A DNA stretch of 64,000 nt from JALCOL01 sp022649665 (GTDB taxonomy: Bacteria; Bacillota; Bacilli; Lactobacillales; Enterococcaceae), in NCBI GenBank assembly GCA_030372335.1, contig JAUDCW010000012.1; one strand, 5' to 3'. The translations under genes and the position numbers were made by a program. Of this stretch, positions 15,530-24,165 are shown piece by piece; the first letter of the stretch is position 1, and the number at the start of each line of letters is the position of its first letter. The notes under the pieces were generated by a model. It was not told the DNA's origin and ran no database searches. It was given only the letters and a program-made list of their open reading frames with translations.

Positions 15530-17296
15530 ATGCGTGATGAAACTTTGCTGTGGGAAGATGCTCCGCAGCCGACAAAAAAATTCAAATTCAGCGACTTTTT
15601 ACGCTTGATCAACAGCGTCAATCCCAATAAAAAATTGTTTCTGCTCGGGATGCTGCTGAGTTTGATCACGAGCGGCGCCAGCCTGCTTATTCCACAACTG
15701 ACGAAAAACTTGGTCGACACCAGCGCATTGGCGCGTCTAAACGGGCAAATGATCGCTGTTTTGGTCACCGCATTTGCGATCCAGCTGGGTTTCGGTACTT
15801 TGGGCGGATACTTTCTGCGGTATGCCGGCGAAGGCGCGGTCAAAACGCTTCGCGAAAAGTTGTGGAATCATCTCCTGCTCTTGCCAGTCTGCTATTTCGA
15901 TGAACACAAATCCGGCGAAAGCAGCTCGCGCCTTGTCAATGACACGACGATCGTTAAAGACCTCGTTACTTCGCAATTTCCCAACTTTATCACTGGCGGG
16001 ATCCAGCTGATCGGTTCAATGATCATTTTGTTCGTGATGGACTGGAAAATGGCGATCTTGATGTTCGGCGTCATCCCTTTGATCGCGCTGGTGATGCTTC
16101 CGATCGGGAAGATCATGGTCAAAATCGGCAAACAACTGCAAGCCGCAACGGCGGATTTTAATGCAGATGCCAGCGAGAAGCTTTCGGAGGTTCGCTTGAT
16201 CAAAGCCAGCAACGGTGAAAAATTTGAAGAAAAGTCCGGGGCTGCACTGATTCAAAAGATTTTCAAATTTGGGATCAAAGATGCAAAAGTCGAAGCGATC
16301 CTTCAGCCGATCATGATGGCGGCGATGCTCGGATTGTTCGTCAGCGTTTTAGGCTACGGCGCGATCCGCGTGGAGTCTGGCACACTGACCAGCGGCACAC
16401 TGGTCGCTTTCCTGCTGTATCTGTTCAATATCATGGCCCCTGTCATGACGTTTGCGACGTTCTTCTCACAAGTTCAAAAAGCGATGGGTTCCACCGAACG
16501 GATCCAAGAAATTTTGAACACACCGACAGAAAAGAAAACCGCAGGCAAAGCAGTGGATGTTGCCGGAAAAACACTTACCGTTAAAAATATTTCTTTTCGC
16601 TATGAAGCGAAAAATCCGATCCTCGCCAATGTTTCCTTTGAAGCCGCCCCTAATACAGTCGTTGCCTTCGCTGGTCCGAGCGGCGGCGGGAAATCAACGA
16701 TCTTTTCGCTTTTGGAACGCTTCTATACGCCTGATCACGGAACGATCGCGATCGGCGGAACGGAGCTTGAAAATATCGATTTATCGAGCTGGCGTTCGCA
16801 GATCGGCTACGTTTCGCAGGACAGTGCGGTATTTGCCGGCAGCATCCGTGAAAATCTCCAATACGGCCTCGATTATCAGCCGACTGATCAAGAACTTTGG
16901 CACGGCTTAGCACTTGCTTATGCAGATCAATTCGTTGAAGCCTTCCCTGCCAAACTCGAAACGGAGATCGGTGAACGCGGCGTCAAGCTTTCAGGTGGGC
17001 AAAAGCAGCGGATCGCGATCGCCCGCGCTTTCCTGCGCAATCCGAAGATCTTGATGCTCGATGAGGCGACTGCCAGTCTCGATTCCGAATCGGAAGAGAA
17101 AGTCCAGCAGGCGCTTGAACACTTGATGATCGGGCGCACGACGCTTGTGATCGCTCATCGTCTATCGACGATCGTCGATGCTGACAGGATCTATTTCATC
17201 GAAGACGGTCAAGTAACCGGCTCGGGCAATCATCACGATTTGATCGCCTCACACCCGCTTTATGCCCAATATGTCAATGAACAGATGGTCAATTGA
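15530..17296 (+). CDS. ABC multidrug exporter half-transporter (LmrA/BmrA-like)
   Basis: The 588-residue protein has six transmembrane helices in about residues 35-320, then an ATPase domain with Walker A GPSGGGKST near residue 382, signature LSGGQKQRIAIARA near 485, Walker B ILMLDEATASLD and the switch histidine IAHRLST. It is fused as TMD-NBD, so it should act as a homodimer exporting lipophilic compounds. It follows the MarR gene and is probably under the two operators at 14679-14727. Confidence 0.9.
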   Translation: MRDETLLWEDAPQPTKKFKFSDFLRLINSVNPNKKLFLLGMLLSLITSGASLLIPQLTKNLVDTSALARLNGQMIAVLVTAFAIQLGFGTLGGYFLRYAGEGAVKTLREKLWNHLLLLPVCYFDEHKSGESSSRLVNDTTIVKDLVTSQFPNFITGGIQLIGSMIILFVMDWKMAILMFGVIPLIALVMLPIGKIMVKIGKQLQAATADFNADASEKLSEVRLIKASNGEKFEEKSGAALIQKIFKFGIKDAKVEAILQPIMMAAMLGLFVSVLGYGAIRVESGTLTSGTLVAFLLYLFNIMAPVMTFATFFSQVQKAMGSTERIQEILNTPTEKKTAGKAVDVAGKTLTVKNISFRYEAKNPILANVSFEAAPNTVVAFAGPSGGGKSTIFSLLERFYTPDHGTIAIGGTELENIDLSSWRSQIGYVSQDSAVFAGSIRENLQYGLDYQPTDQELWHGLALAYADQFVEAFPAKLETEIGERGVKLSGGQKQRIAIARAFLRNPKILMLDEATASLDSESEEKVQQALEHLMIGRTTLVIAHRLSTIVDADRIYFIEDGQVTGSGNHHDLIASHPLYAQYVNEQMVN

Positions 17297-17306
17297 TCAC
17301 TCAAAG

Positions 17307-17343
17307 CCAAGGAATCGTTTCATGCGAAATCCTTGGTTTTTTT
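17307..17343 (+). terminator. Terminator after ABC exporter
   Basis: CCAAGGAATC and a complementary AAATCCTTGG arm enclose a short loop and are followed by TTTTTTT. Confidence 0.88.
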
Positions 17344-17439
17344 GTCGTTCCGGCATACAATTTCATCATGGTTCGCTATTAAGTCGGTGTTAAGCTGTCC
17401 TTGCTATTCTCTAGGCAAAGAAGCGAGGCGAGCGAAATA

Positions 17440-18264
17440 ATGGCGAATAAAACGATTCTTTTAGGAGTGATTTTTTTGGGATTTTTCAGCAGCATCTTTC
17501 ACATCTTTTCTGCCAATACCGCACAAGCCGACAGCACTGAGCCAATTCCCATCAGCGAACCGCTGATCATGGTGCCGGGCACCAATGCCACGCAAAATCG
17601 TTTTGATGATCTGTTAGCCGACATGAAAAAGACTTATCAGGATCTTGATGTGATGAAAATCACGGTAAAAACGGATGATTCGCTCACTGTCAGCGGCGCT
17701 CTGACCGGCAACAGCCAGCATCCGGTCATCGTGATCGCCTTTGAAGACAACAGTGAAAAAGCGGTCCCCGAGCAAGCGAAATGGTTTAAAATAGCATTGA
17801 CTTATTTGGCTGCTAATTATCGCTTTTCTTCTTATAATTTTCTGGGCCACTCGAACGGCGGTCTCGTGATCACCAACTATTTAGAAAATGAAGCCGATGC
17901 GAGTGATCCGGCGCTCGACCGCTTGATGACGATCGGCACTCCATACAACGGCACCAGTTTCAACGACAATGCGAAAACTGCTACATTTACCAAACCAAAA
18001 AACACGACCGATCAGCTGAGTCGTCTATTAGCTGACCAAGCCAATATCTTGCCGAGTTTTCAGATGATGAATGTTTACGGTAATACAGCTGACAGCTATT
18101 CCGACGGCACGGTGCCGGTCGCCAGCGTGCAAGCCGGCGTACTTCTTTATGGAAACACGGCTTCTTATCAAGAAAAAGCGATCACTGACGATGCGACTCA
18201 TCGCGCTTTGCCGGCGAACGCGGAAGTCGAGGCTTTGATTCGCTCTTTCTTCTACCAAGACTAG
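17440..18264 (+). CDS. Secreted DUF915-type alpha/beta hydrolase
   Basis: This 274-residue protein starts with a signal peptide (residues 1-31, hydrophobic ILLGVIFLGFFSSIFHIF then an Ala-rich cleavage region). Its hydrolase fold has the nucleophile elbow GHSNGG near residue 138, an SDGTVP aspartate near 220 and a DATHRALP histidine near 254, a complete triad. DUF915 proteins are surface hydrolases of lactic acid bacteria with unsettled substrates. The ATG at 17440 is chosen because the signal peptide starts there; its ribosome binding site is weak. Confidence 0.8.
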   Translation: MANKTILLGVIFLGFFSSIFHIFSANTAQADSTEPIPISEPLIMVPGTNATQNRFDDLLADMKKTYQDLDVMKITVKTDDSLTVSGALTGNSQHPVIVIAFEDNSEKAVPEQAKWFKIALTYLAANYRFSSYNFLGHSNGGLVITNYLENEADASDPALDRLMTIGTPYNGTSFNDNAKTATFTKPKNTTDQLSRLLADQANILPSFQMMNVYGNTADSYSDGTVPVASVQAGVLLYGNTASYQEKAITDDATHRALPANAEVEALIRSFFYQD

Positions 18265-18329
18265 CAAATATTAGGCGGAAACTGCTTAGTGCGGTAAAAT
18301 AAAGAAAAAGAGCTAAAGGAGCGACTGCA

Positions 18330-18644
18330 ATGGATTACTCAAAAGAAATTCGCCGAGTGCTCAGTGATGAAGATGAGTGGCAGGCGATCGTCGATGAGAT
18401 CAATGATTTTCAAAAGATCGATTCGGAAGACGGTGTGCTGTTCAAACTTAGTGAGGTGCGCCTTGAAAATATCGCTTTTGAAAAAACGACAGATGCAGGT
18501 GATGTCTATCTCTTGACCGCTGAAGCTGAAGACTTCACGCAAGAAGATACCGAAGAAAAAGATTTTTATCTCGAACTGGCTTATGATCCCGATGAAGAAG
18601 ATATCAATATTTTGGGAATCACCGCCGACAGCCCCATCGAATAG
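18330..18644 (+). CDS. Acidic hypothetical protein
   Basis: This 104-residue protein is very acidic, with many Asp/Glu and few Lys/Arg, has no membrane segments and matches no family I recognise. An AAAGGAG site lies 9 nt before the ATG, and a good terminator follows, so it is a genuine single-gene unit. Function is unknown. Confidence 0.7.
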   Translation: MDYSKEIRRVLSDEDEWQAIVDEINDFQKIDSEDGVLFKLSEVRLENIAFEKTTDAGDVYLLTAEAEDFTQEDTEEKDFYLELAYDPDEEDINILGITADSPIE

Positions 18645-18654
18645 CTGCAAAAAA

Positions 18655-18690
18655 CCAGCGGACGACCGTGAAAAGTCGTCTGCTGGTTTT
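18655..18690. terminator. Bidirectional terminator between convergent genes
   Basis: CCAGCGGACGAC pairs with GTCGTCTGCTGG (one wobble) around an 8-nt loop, with A-run on the left and T-run on the right. It serves both 18330-18644 and the minus-strand regulator. Confidence 0.88.
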
Positions 18691-18691
18691 T

Positions 18692-18895
18692 TTATTCTTC
18701 CACATATTCCAAAATGTCCCCCGGCTGGCAAGCCAGTGCTTCACAGATTTCGTTCAAGGTCGAAAAACGGATCGCTTTAGCTTTGCCGGTTTTTAAAATC
18801 GATAAGTTGGCGTTTGAGATCCCGATCTCTTCGGCTAATTCTTTTGAGCTGATTTTGCGTTTGGCCATCACAACATCTAAATTTACTTGAATCAT
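18692..18895 (-). CDS. YozG-like HTH regulator
   Basis: This 67-residue HTH protein (MAKRKISSKELAEEIGISNANLS core, then ALACQPGDILEY) belongs to the small Xre group that travels with DUF2975 membrane proteins. The ATG at 18895 has GGGTGGTG upstream. It lies 13 nt after the DUF2975 gene, which is the usual order for this pair. Confidence 0.85.
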   Translation of the reverse strand: MIQVNLDVVMAKRKISSKELAEEIGISNANLSILKTGKAKAIRFSTLNEICEALACQPGDILEYVEE

Positions 18896-18908
18896 CTTTT
18901 TCACCACC

Positions 18909-19433
18909 CTAAATCGTAAACTGATTTTCATCAGCGATCGCTTTGGCTTCTTCCAGGATTTTCGCAAGTGCCCAAATGATCAAAGCGACCAGCAAATACG
19001 TAAAGTTCATGCTGAGATCAAGTTCAGTCTTCGGCTGAAAGTCGATGATCAAGAGATTCGGCAATTCTGATGTAAAGGTCAAGATCACGAACAAGATGCT
19101 GATTTTTTTGGCCGACGATATGTTTTCTTCCACAAAGATCTTGCCATCATCTAAATTGCTGAAAAACTTCCGTCCGTAAAAGAAGACGCCTGCGAAAACG
19201 AGCAAGTTGACGAGAAAGCCTAAAATGAAGAACGGTGTGATAAATATTTTCACCGCTTCTGCGGCACTGATCGATAAATTCGCTTTTGTAGTCACTTCAA
19301 CCATGTTGGCAACGCTCGGGATCCGCAAAACAATCTCCACTGCGATAAATGCTACCAACGCCATCCCTAACAAGACCATCCCGATCGTAAAAATCCATTT
19401 CAACACTTTAAAAATTTTCGCTTGTTCTTTCAT
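18909..19433 (-). CDS. DUF2975 membrane protein
   Basis: This 174-residue protein has four hydrophobic helices (about residues 12-35, 62-85, 105-125 and 138-160) and ends in a short charged tail. DUF2975 proteins occur with the HTH regulator encoded downstream, as here. The pair may form a membrane-linked regulatory unit; no substrate or signal is known. Confidence 0.82.
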   Translation of the reverse strand: MKEQAKIFKVLKWIFTIGMVLLGMALVAFIAVEIVLRIPSVANMVEVTTKANLSISAAEAVKIFITPFFILGFLVNLLVFAGVFFYGRKFFSNLDDGKIFVEENISSAKKISILFVILTFTSELPNLLIIDFQPKTELDLSMNFTYLLVALIIWALAKILEEAKAIADENQFTI

Positions 19434-19649
19434 GTTTTTTCATCCTCTCGCTTTTCTATGATTTAACTATACCGACTTACATACCTATTGTCAATAATTT
19501 TATATCGTTTTCCGATATTTATTTATCGAATATTGGAAAACAATCTAATTCGCACATTTTTTGAAAACTCCATTTTATTTAAGCTGCTTTTATGTTTTTC
19601 AGCATAATCTGTTCATAGTTGGATCCTAGCAAGAAAAGAGGCGATAGCG

Positions 19650-20033
19650 ATGGCAAAACTGCGGCAATTGACACAATTCGCGCTAGTCGGCGGAGTCAAT
19701 ACGATCCTGACTTACTTGCTCTATTTGATGCTTTTCCGTGTGATCTCTCCCACGATCGCAATGGGCATCGGGTACGGAACAACATCGATCCTCGGACTTT
19801 TTCTCAACGACAGCTGGGTCTTCCGTGCAAAAAATTCGCGGCAGCTGAGTGTGATCGCGCCGAAGTATTATGCAACTTACGGTTTGACTTTCATTTTGAG
19901 TATGGTGATGGCCGCTGTATGGAATGATCAGCTCCATTTAGCAAAGTGGCTGGCGCCTATGTTCAGCTTGATGATCACCGTGCCCACGAACTTTTGCCTA
20001 TGTAAATGGTGGGTCTTTAAAGACAAGCAATAA
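19650..20033 (+). CDS. GtrA-family membrane protein
   Basis: This 127-residue protein has four transmembrane helices, with QFALVGGVNTILTYLLY at the start and the family FLNDSWVF and CKWWVFKDK motifs. GtrA proteins are thought to flip or assist polyprenyl-phosphate-linked sugars. It is followed by a PMT-family transferase and a GT2 enzyme, forming a three-gene surface glycosylation set. Confidence 0.88.
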   Translation: MAKLRQLTQFALVGGVNTILTYLLYLMLFRVISPTIAMGIGYGTTSILGLFLNDSWVFRAKNSRQLSVIAPKYYATYGLTFILSMVMAAVWNDQLHLAKWLAPMFSLMITVPTNFCLCKWWVFKDKQ

Positions 20034-20055
20034 CTATTAAGGGATGTGAGTACTT

Positions 20056-22302
20056 TTGGAAAAGAGAAAACGGCATTTAAAAATTGATTGGTGGCTCGTC
20101 GTGATTTTGCTGATGGCCGCTTGGTTTTACGGCTGGAACATTTGGAAAGCCGGAAGCGCCAATGATTATTACACAGCGGCGATCGTAAGCATGACGCAAA
20201 GCTGGCATAATTTCTGGTACGCAGCTTTTGATCCGGCAGGCTTTATTACCGTCGATAAACCGCCCGTTGCGCTTTGGATCATGGCGATCTTCGCTAAGAT
20301 CTTCGGGGTCCACGGCTGGTCGATCGTGCTGCCTTCTGTTTTAGCAGGTCTCGGCAGCGTCGGCCTCCTGTATCACATGATCAAACCAAAATTCGGCCCT
20401 TGGGCCGCGCGGCTGGCGGCACTCTTTATGACATTGACGCCGATCGTCGTTGCCGATTCGCGGACGAATAATATGGATGCGATCTTGATTTTCTTCCTAT
20501 TATTAGCAGCAGATTTTCTTTTTACGGCCATCGAAAAAAAACGGGCCTGGCTCGTTCTCCTCAGTTTTGGTTTGATCGGTGTCTCATTCAACATTAAAAT
20601 GCTCCAAGCATTCATGATTTTACCGGCAATGTATTTCGTTTATTGGATTTCTTCAAAACAATCGATCAAAAAACGGATCTTGACTTTGATCGGCGCAACG
20701 GCGGCACTTATCGCTTTAACGCTTGCTTGGCCGGTCGCGGTCGATTCAACTTCAGCAAGTTCACGCCCCTATGTCGGCAGTTCGCAAAAAAATTCCGAAC
20801 TTGAACTTGCCTTTGGTTATAACGGAACAGAACGTCTCTTGGGTCAATCGACCGGAACAGGCGGAGCCTTTCCGGGAATGAACAAAAACAGCCAAGAGAT
20901 GCCAAACGGCGGTACTGGCGGAAATGGCGGCGCTCCTGGCGGACAAACCGCCCAAAATGACGGGCAAGCTGCACAAGGAACGCCGCTGAACGGAGCTGAT
21001 GGCGGAAAGCAGCAAGGCGGAACCCCGCCCGCTCAGCAAAATGGCCAGCAACCCGGCGGGCAAGACGGAAATACACAAAATGCTCAGCAAGCTGCTCCTG
21101 GCGGTGCTGAAGGCATGATGGGGCAAGGGAAAACCGGCGCGAAAGGCAAAGGCGGCCCCGGTGGTACTGGCGGAGGCGGCGGAGCCTTCGCGATCGGCTC
21201 GGCTGGTCCACTCCGGCTTCTGCAAAGCGATTTGGGTCCATTGATCAGCTGGCTTTTGCCCTTAGCACTGATCGGCTTCATTAGCGCTTACGCTTATTAC
21301 CGCGATCCCAAGAAAAAATGGTATCAAACAACGATCCAGCAAGGACATCTGTGGTTCTGGATCGGCTGGCTTGTTCCCGTATATGGTTTCTTTGCAGTCG
21401 CAAGCTTCTTCCATCCATATTATATGATCATGCTGGCGCCGCCGATCGCTGCACTTGCCGCTATTGGGCTCACGGCGCTTGCCAAACAATTTTTCAAAAA
21501 AGGTTGGCGCGCTTCGACCTTCCTCTTACCAGCAGCCCTGGCAGTCACGATTGCACTGGAGGCTTGGTATGTCAGTCTTTATTATAGTTGGCAGCCATGG
21601 GCACTCGCTGCTCTGGGTACCCTTTCTTTGATTGGTTTATTCATCGCCAAACAGACGAAATTCATTAAACCCGCCATGGGCTTAACGCTTGCAGCGATCT
21701 TAGTTGCTCCTGCTTGGTGGTCGGCGACTCCGACACTCGCGGCAGAATCCGCAGCGATCCCGACTGCTGGACCAAGTCTTTTAGAGCAAGGTCAAGGCGG
21801 CGGCATGGGCGGCGGGATCGGCAACGGCTCCGTCGACTCTGAACTTCTCAGCTATGTCCTTAAACACCAAGGATCGGCGACTTACTTATTTGCCACTTCT
21901 GACGCCGGAACTGCCGCTCCTTACATTATCAAGAGCGGCAAAGCGGTCATGGCGACCGGCGGCTTCAACGGCACCGATCCGGCGATCACCTTGAAAGAGT
22001 TCAAATCACTCGTCAAAGAGGGCAAAGTGAAATACTATTACCTCTCCGGCAGAAGCAGCAACTCGACGATCGCTAAATGGGTCGAGAAAAACGGCAAGAA
22101 GATCACATTGTCTTCTAGCAAATCCAGCACCCGCAGCCCAGGAAATGCTTCATCTGCCCAAGCAACTGCCAATCAGCCGAATACCGGTCAACAAAACAGT
22201 ACTGCAGGAAATGTACCAGACGGAGCTGGCGCTGCACAAGGCGAAATGCAAGGCGGCGGCATGGACGGAAGCGGAACACTTTATGAACTTTCAACTGACT
22301 AA
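20056..22302 (+). CDS. PMT/ArnT-family glycosyltransferase (YkcB-like)
   Basis: The 748-residue membrane protein has an N-terminal multi-helix region with the NDYY and DKPPVALWI segments typical of PMT enzymes, which move a sugar from a polyprenyl carrier to an outside acceptor. About residues 270-375 form a Gly/Gln/Asn-rich low-complexity loop, followed by more helices and a soluble C-terminal domain ending in a second Gly/Gln-rich tail. Overall shape resembles B. subtilis YkcB. The start is a TTG at 20056. The sugar donor is presumably made by the GT2 enzyme encoded next. Confidence 0.85.
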   Translation: MEKRKRHLKIDWWLVVILLMAAWFYGWNIWKAGSANDYYTAAIVSMTQSWHNFWYAAFDPAGFITVDKPPVALWIMAIFAKIFGVHGWSIVLPSVLAGLGSVGLLYHMIKPKFGPWAARLAALFMTLTPIVVADSRTNNMDAILIFFLLLAADFLFTAIEKKRAWLVLLSFGLIGVSFNIKMLQAFMILPAMYFVYWISSKQSIKKRILTLIGATAALIALTLAWPVAVDSTSASSRPYVGSSQKNSELELAFGYNGTERLLGQSTGTGGAFPGMNKNSQEMPNGGTGGNGGAPGGQTAQNDGQAAQGTPLNGADGGKQQGGTPPAQQNGQQPGGQDGNTQNAQQAAPGGAEGMMGQGKTGAKGKGGPGGTGGGGGAFAIGSAGPLRLLQSDLGPLISWLLPLALIGFISAYAYYRDPKKKWYQTTIQQGHLWFWIGWLVPVYGFFAVASFFHPYYMIMLAPPIAALAAIGLTALAKQFFKKGWRASTFLLPAALAVTIALEAWYVSLYYSWQPWALAALGTLSLIGLFIAKQTKFIKPAMGLTLAAILVAPAWWSATPTLAAESAAIPTAGPSLLEQGQGGGMGGGIGNGSVDSELLSYVLKHQGSATYLFATSDAGTAAPYIIKSGKAVMATGGFNGTDPAITLKEFKSLVKEGKVKYYYLSGRSSNSTIAKWVEKNGKKITLSSSKSSTRSPGNASSAQATANQPNTGQQNSTAGNVPDGAGAAQGEMQGGGMDGSGTLYELSTD

Positions 22303-22319
22303 GAAAGAAGTGAAATAGG

Positions 22320-23282
22320 ATGCAGACTCTCAATGATAAGCTGATCTCGGTCGTTCTCCCGGTCTTCAATGAAGAAGCCGGGATCGACCAAACATTGGCT
22401 GCTCTTAAAACTTATGTCGCGGCTCGACCGGAACATTACGAACTGATCTTTGTCGATGACGGCTCGACGGACCGGACCGCAGAATTGATCCGCCAAGGGA
22501 TGCAAAGCGATCCGGCCTTGAAGCTGATCCGCTTCTCCCGCAACTTTGGCCATCAATTGGCGATCTCCGCCGGGATCCGCTACGCTTCGGGTGATGCCGT
22601 TGTCGTAATGGATGGTGATCTGCAAGATCCGCCCAACGTGATCCCGCTGATGCTCGAAAAATGGCAGCAAGGCTACGCCGTCGTTTACGGCAAACGGCGG
22701 GCCCGCGAAGGAGAAACTTGGTTCAAAAAAACGACGGCTTCCCTTTTTTACCGCACGTTGCGAATGATCACGACTATCGAAATTCCAGTCGATACCGGCG
22801 ACTTTCGTTTAATGGACCGGCAAGTCGTCAATGTCTTGAAGAAAATGAATGAGACTGATCCTTTTGTTCGCGGAATGGTCTCGTGGGTCGGCTTCAAGCA
22901 AACTGCCATTTTATATGATCGCCAAGAGCGGCTCGCCGGACAATCAAAATATCCGCTGCGAAAAATGTTGAATCTGGCAATGAACGGCATCACCAGTTTT
23001 TCTAAAGTTCCGCTGGTGATCGGTACATGGCTGAGCGGATTGTTCTTCCTGATGTTTCTGGTCACTTTGATCGTGAGCCTCGCTTCCCAAAACGGCACAG
23101 CTGGGATTATCAGCGCACTCTTCTTCTGCAGCTCGTTCATCTTGCTCGCGATCGGTCTTATCGGCAGCTACGTCGGGCGGATCTTCGACTCCTCACGCGG
23201 CCGACCGCTATATATCGTTTCTGAAACAGCCGGCTTCGCACAATCGCAAATCAAATACAGCTCGATGAGTGCTGTCCAATAG
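22320..23282 (+). CDS. GT2 polyprenyl-phosphate glycosyltransferase (GtrB/YkcC-like)
   Basis: This 320-residue protein has a cytoplasmic GT-A domain with VVLPVFNEE near residue 11, FVDDGSTDRT near 49 and MDGDLQDPP near 97 (DxD-type metal site), then two C-terminal transmembrane helices (about 237-258 and 270-292). It would charge undecaprenyl phosphate with a sugar from a nucleotide sugar. It sits 17 nt after the PMT gene and completes the gtrA-type cluster. Confidence 0.9.
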   Translation: MQTLNDKLISVVLPVFNEEAGIDQTLAALKTYVAARPEHYELIFVDDGSTDRTAELIRQGMQSDPALKLIRFSRNFGHQLAISAGIRYASGDAVVVMDGDLQDPPNVIPLMLEKWQQGYAVVYGKRRAREGETWFKKTTASLFYRTLRMITTIEIPVDTGDFRLMDRQVVNVLKKMNETDPFVRGMVSWVGFKQTAILYDRQERLAGQSKYPLRKMLNLAMNGITSFSKVPLVIGTWLSGLFFLMFLVTLIVSLASQNGTAGIISALFFCSSFILLAIGLIGSYVGRIFDSSRGRPLYIVSETAGFAQSQIKYSSMSAVQ

Positions 23283-23286
23283 AAGA

Positions 23287-23330
23287 AAGCCTGAGATAAC
23301 GCGAATGCGTTTTGTCTCAGGCTTTCTTGG
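23287..23330. terminator. Terminator between GT2 gene and small membrane protein gene
   Basis: AAGCCTGAGA pairs perfectly with TCTCAGGCTT (23315-23324), followed by TTCTTGG on the plus strand. It also lies at the end of the minus-strand PTS operon. Confidence 0.85.
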
Positions 23331-23347
23331 TCTTACAAAAAAAATAG

Positions 23348-23644
23348 TTATAATCCGCCCTTCAGCGCTAACCAAAATACAATGAAAAAGCTAAAAGCAA
23401 GGATGAAGTTGACGATGATCAACAAGACTTTCAAAATTTTATTTTCGAGAAAAGAGGAACAAACGATGCCCAGCAAACCAGGAAAAATACAGTACAGCAA
23501 CCGAAATGCTCCCACAGTCGAATCGTAGAAAAACAAATAATCGATCCATAAACCTGCTGAAATGATAAATGAGATGCCAAGACCGATCTTCACAACGAAC
23601 TGCGCTTTATTATTTCGTTTTGCTATCTTTTGGTCATAATTCAT
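23348..23644 (-). CDS. Hypothetical small membrane protein at end of PTS operon
   Basis: This 98-residue protein has three hydrophobic helices (about residues 19-35, 45-62 and 70-92) and no recognised domain. It lies 24 nt downstream of the PTS IIA gene with a GGAGGTG site, so it is probably the last gene of the nanE operon. Function is unknown. Confidence 0.65.
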   Translation of the reverse strand: MNYDQKIAKRNNKAQFVVKIGLGISFIISAGLWIDYLFFYDSTVGAFRLLYCIFPGLLGIVCSSFLENKILKVLLIIVNFILAFSFFIVFWLALKGGL

Positions 23645-23668
23645 TGAACACCTCCGCTTTTTTCATGA

Positions 23669-24154
23669 TCACTTGAGTTTCAGATCAGCAACTTCTTCAC
23701 CGTGCACGACGTCTTTTTCCGGGCGCAAAGCAAATTGATCCAATAAGTCTTTCCCATTCGGCAAAACGACCAGCACAGCCTCGTTTTTTCCGGCTTCTTT
23801 GATTGCTGCAAAGTCTGCCGTTGCTAAAAGTGTATCTTTCGTCACTGAGTCGCCTTCCTTAACAGCCATCGAAAAAGGTCCTCCGTTCAATCCAACCGTA
23901 TCCAGTCCGATATGCACCAATACTTCAAGCCCCGCGGGACTTTTTAAACTGATCGCATGTTTCGTTTTAAAAATACTGGTGACCTCTCCTGTAACAGGTG
24001 AATAGATCTCCGCCGCACTGGGCATTACCGCAAATCCTTCGCCCATCATTTTTTGAGCGAAGACCGGATCCGGCACTTTTGTCAGATCTTGCAGTTCCCC
24101 ATCGACTGGTGCAAACAAATTCAGCGTCTTTTTCTTCTTGAATTTCTCGAACAT
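23669..24154 (-). CDS. PTS glucose-type EIIA
   Basis: This 161-residue IIA(Glc)-family protein has FAPVDGELQDLTKVPDPVFAQKMMGEGFAV and the active-site LVHIGLDTVGLNG histidine near residue 83. It receives phosphate from HPr and passes it to the IIB domain of the permease encoded 11 nt upstream. It is a free-standing subunit rather than a fusion. Confidence 0.9.
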   Translation of the reverse strand: MFEKFKKKKTLNLFAPVDGELQDLTKVPDPVFAQKMMGEGFAVMPSAAEIYSPVTGEVTSIFKTKHAISLKSPAGLEVLVHIGLDTVGLNGGPFSMAVKEGDSVTKDTLLATADFAAIKEAGKNEAVLVVLPNGKDLLDQFALRPEKDVVHGEEVADLKLK

Positions 24155-24165
24155 CTTTTTTCCTC

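Noticed and set aside
14935..15843. Long open frame of 302 codons on the minus strand
   Set aside because: It lies opposite the MarR and ABC exporter genes, which have clear domains and ribosome binding sites; the frame has no family character.
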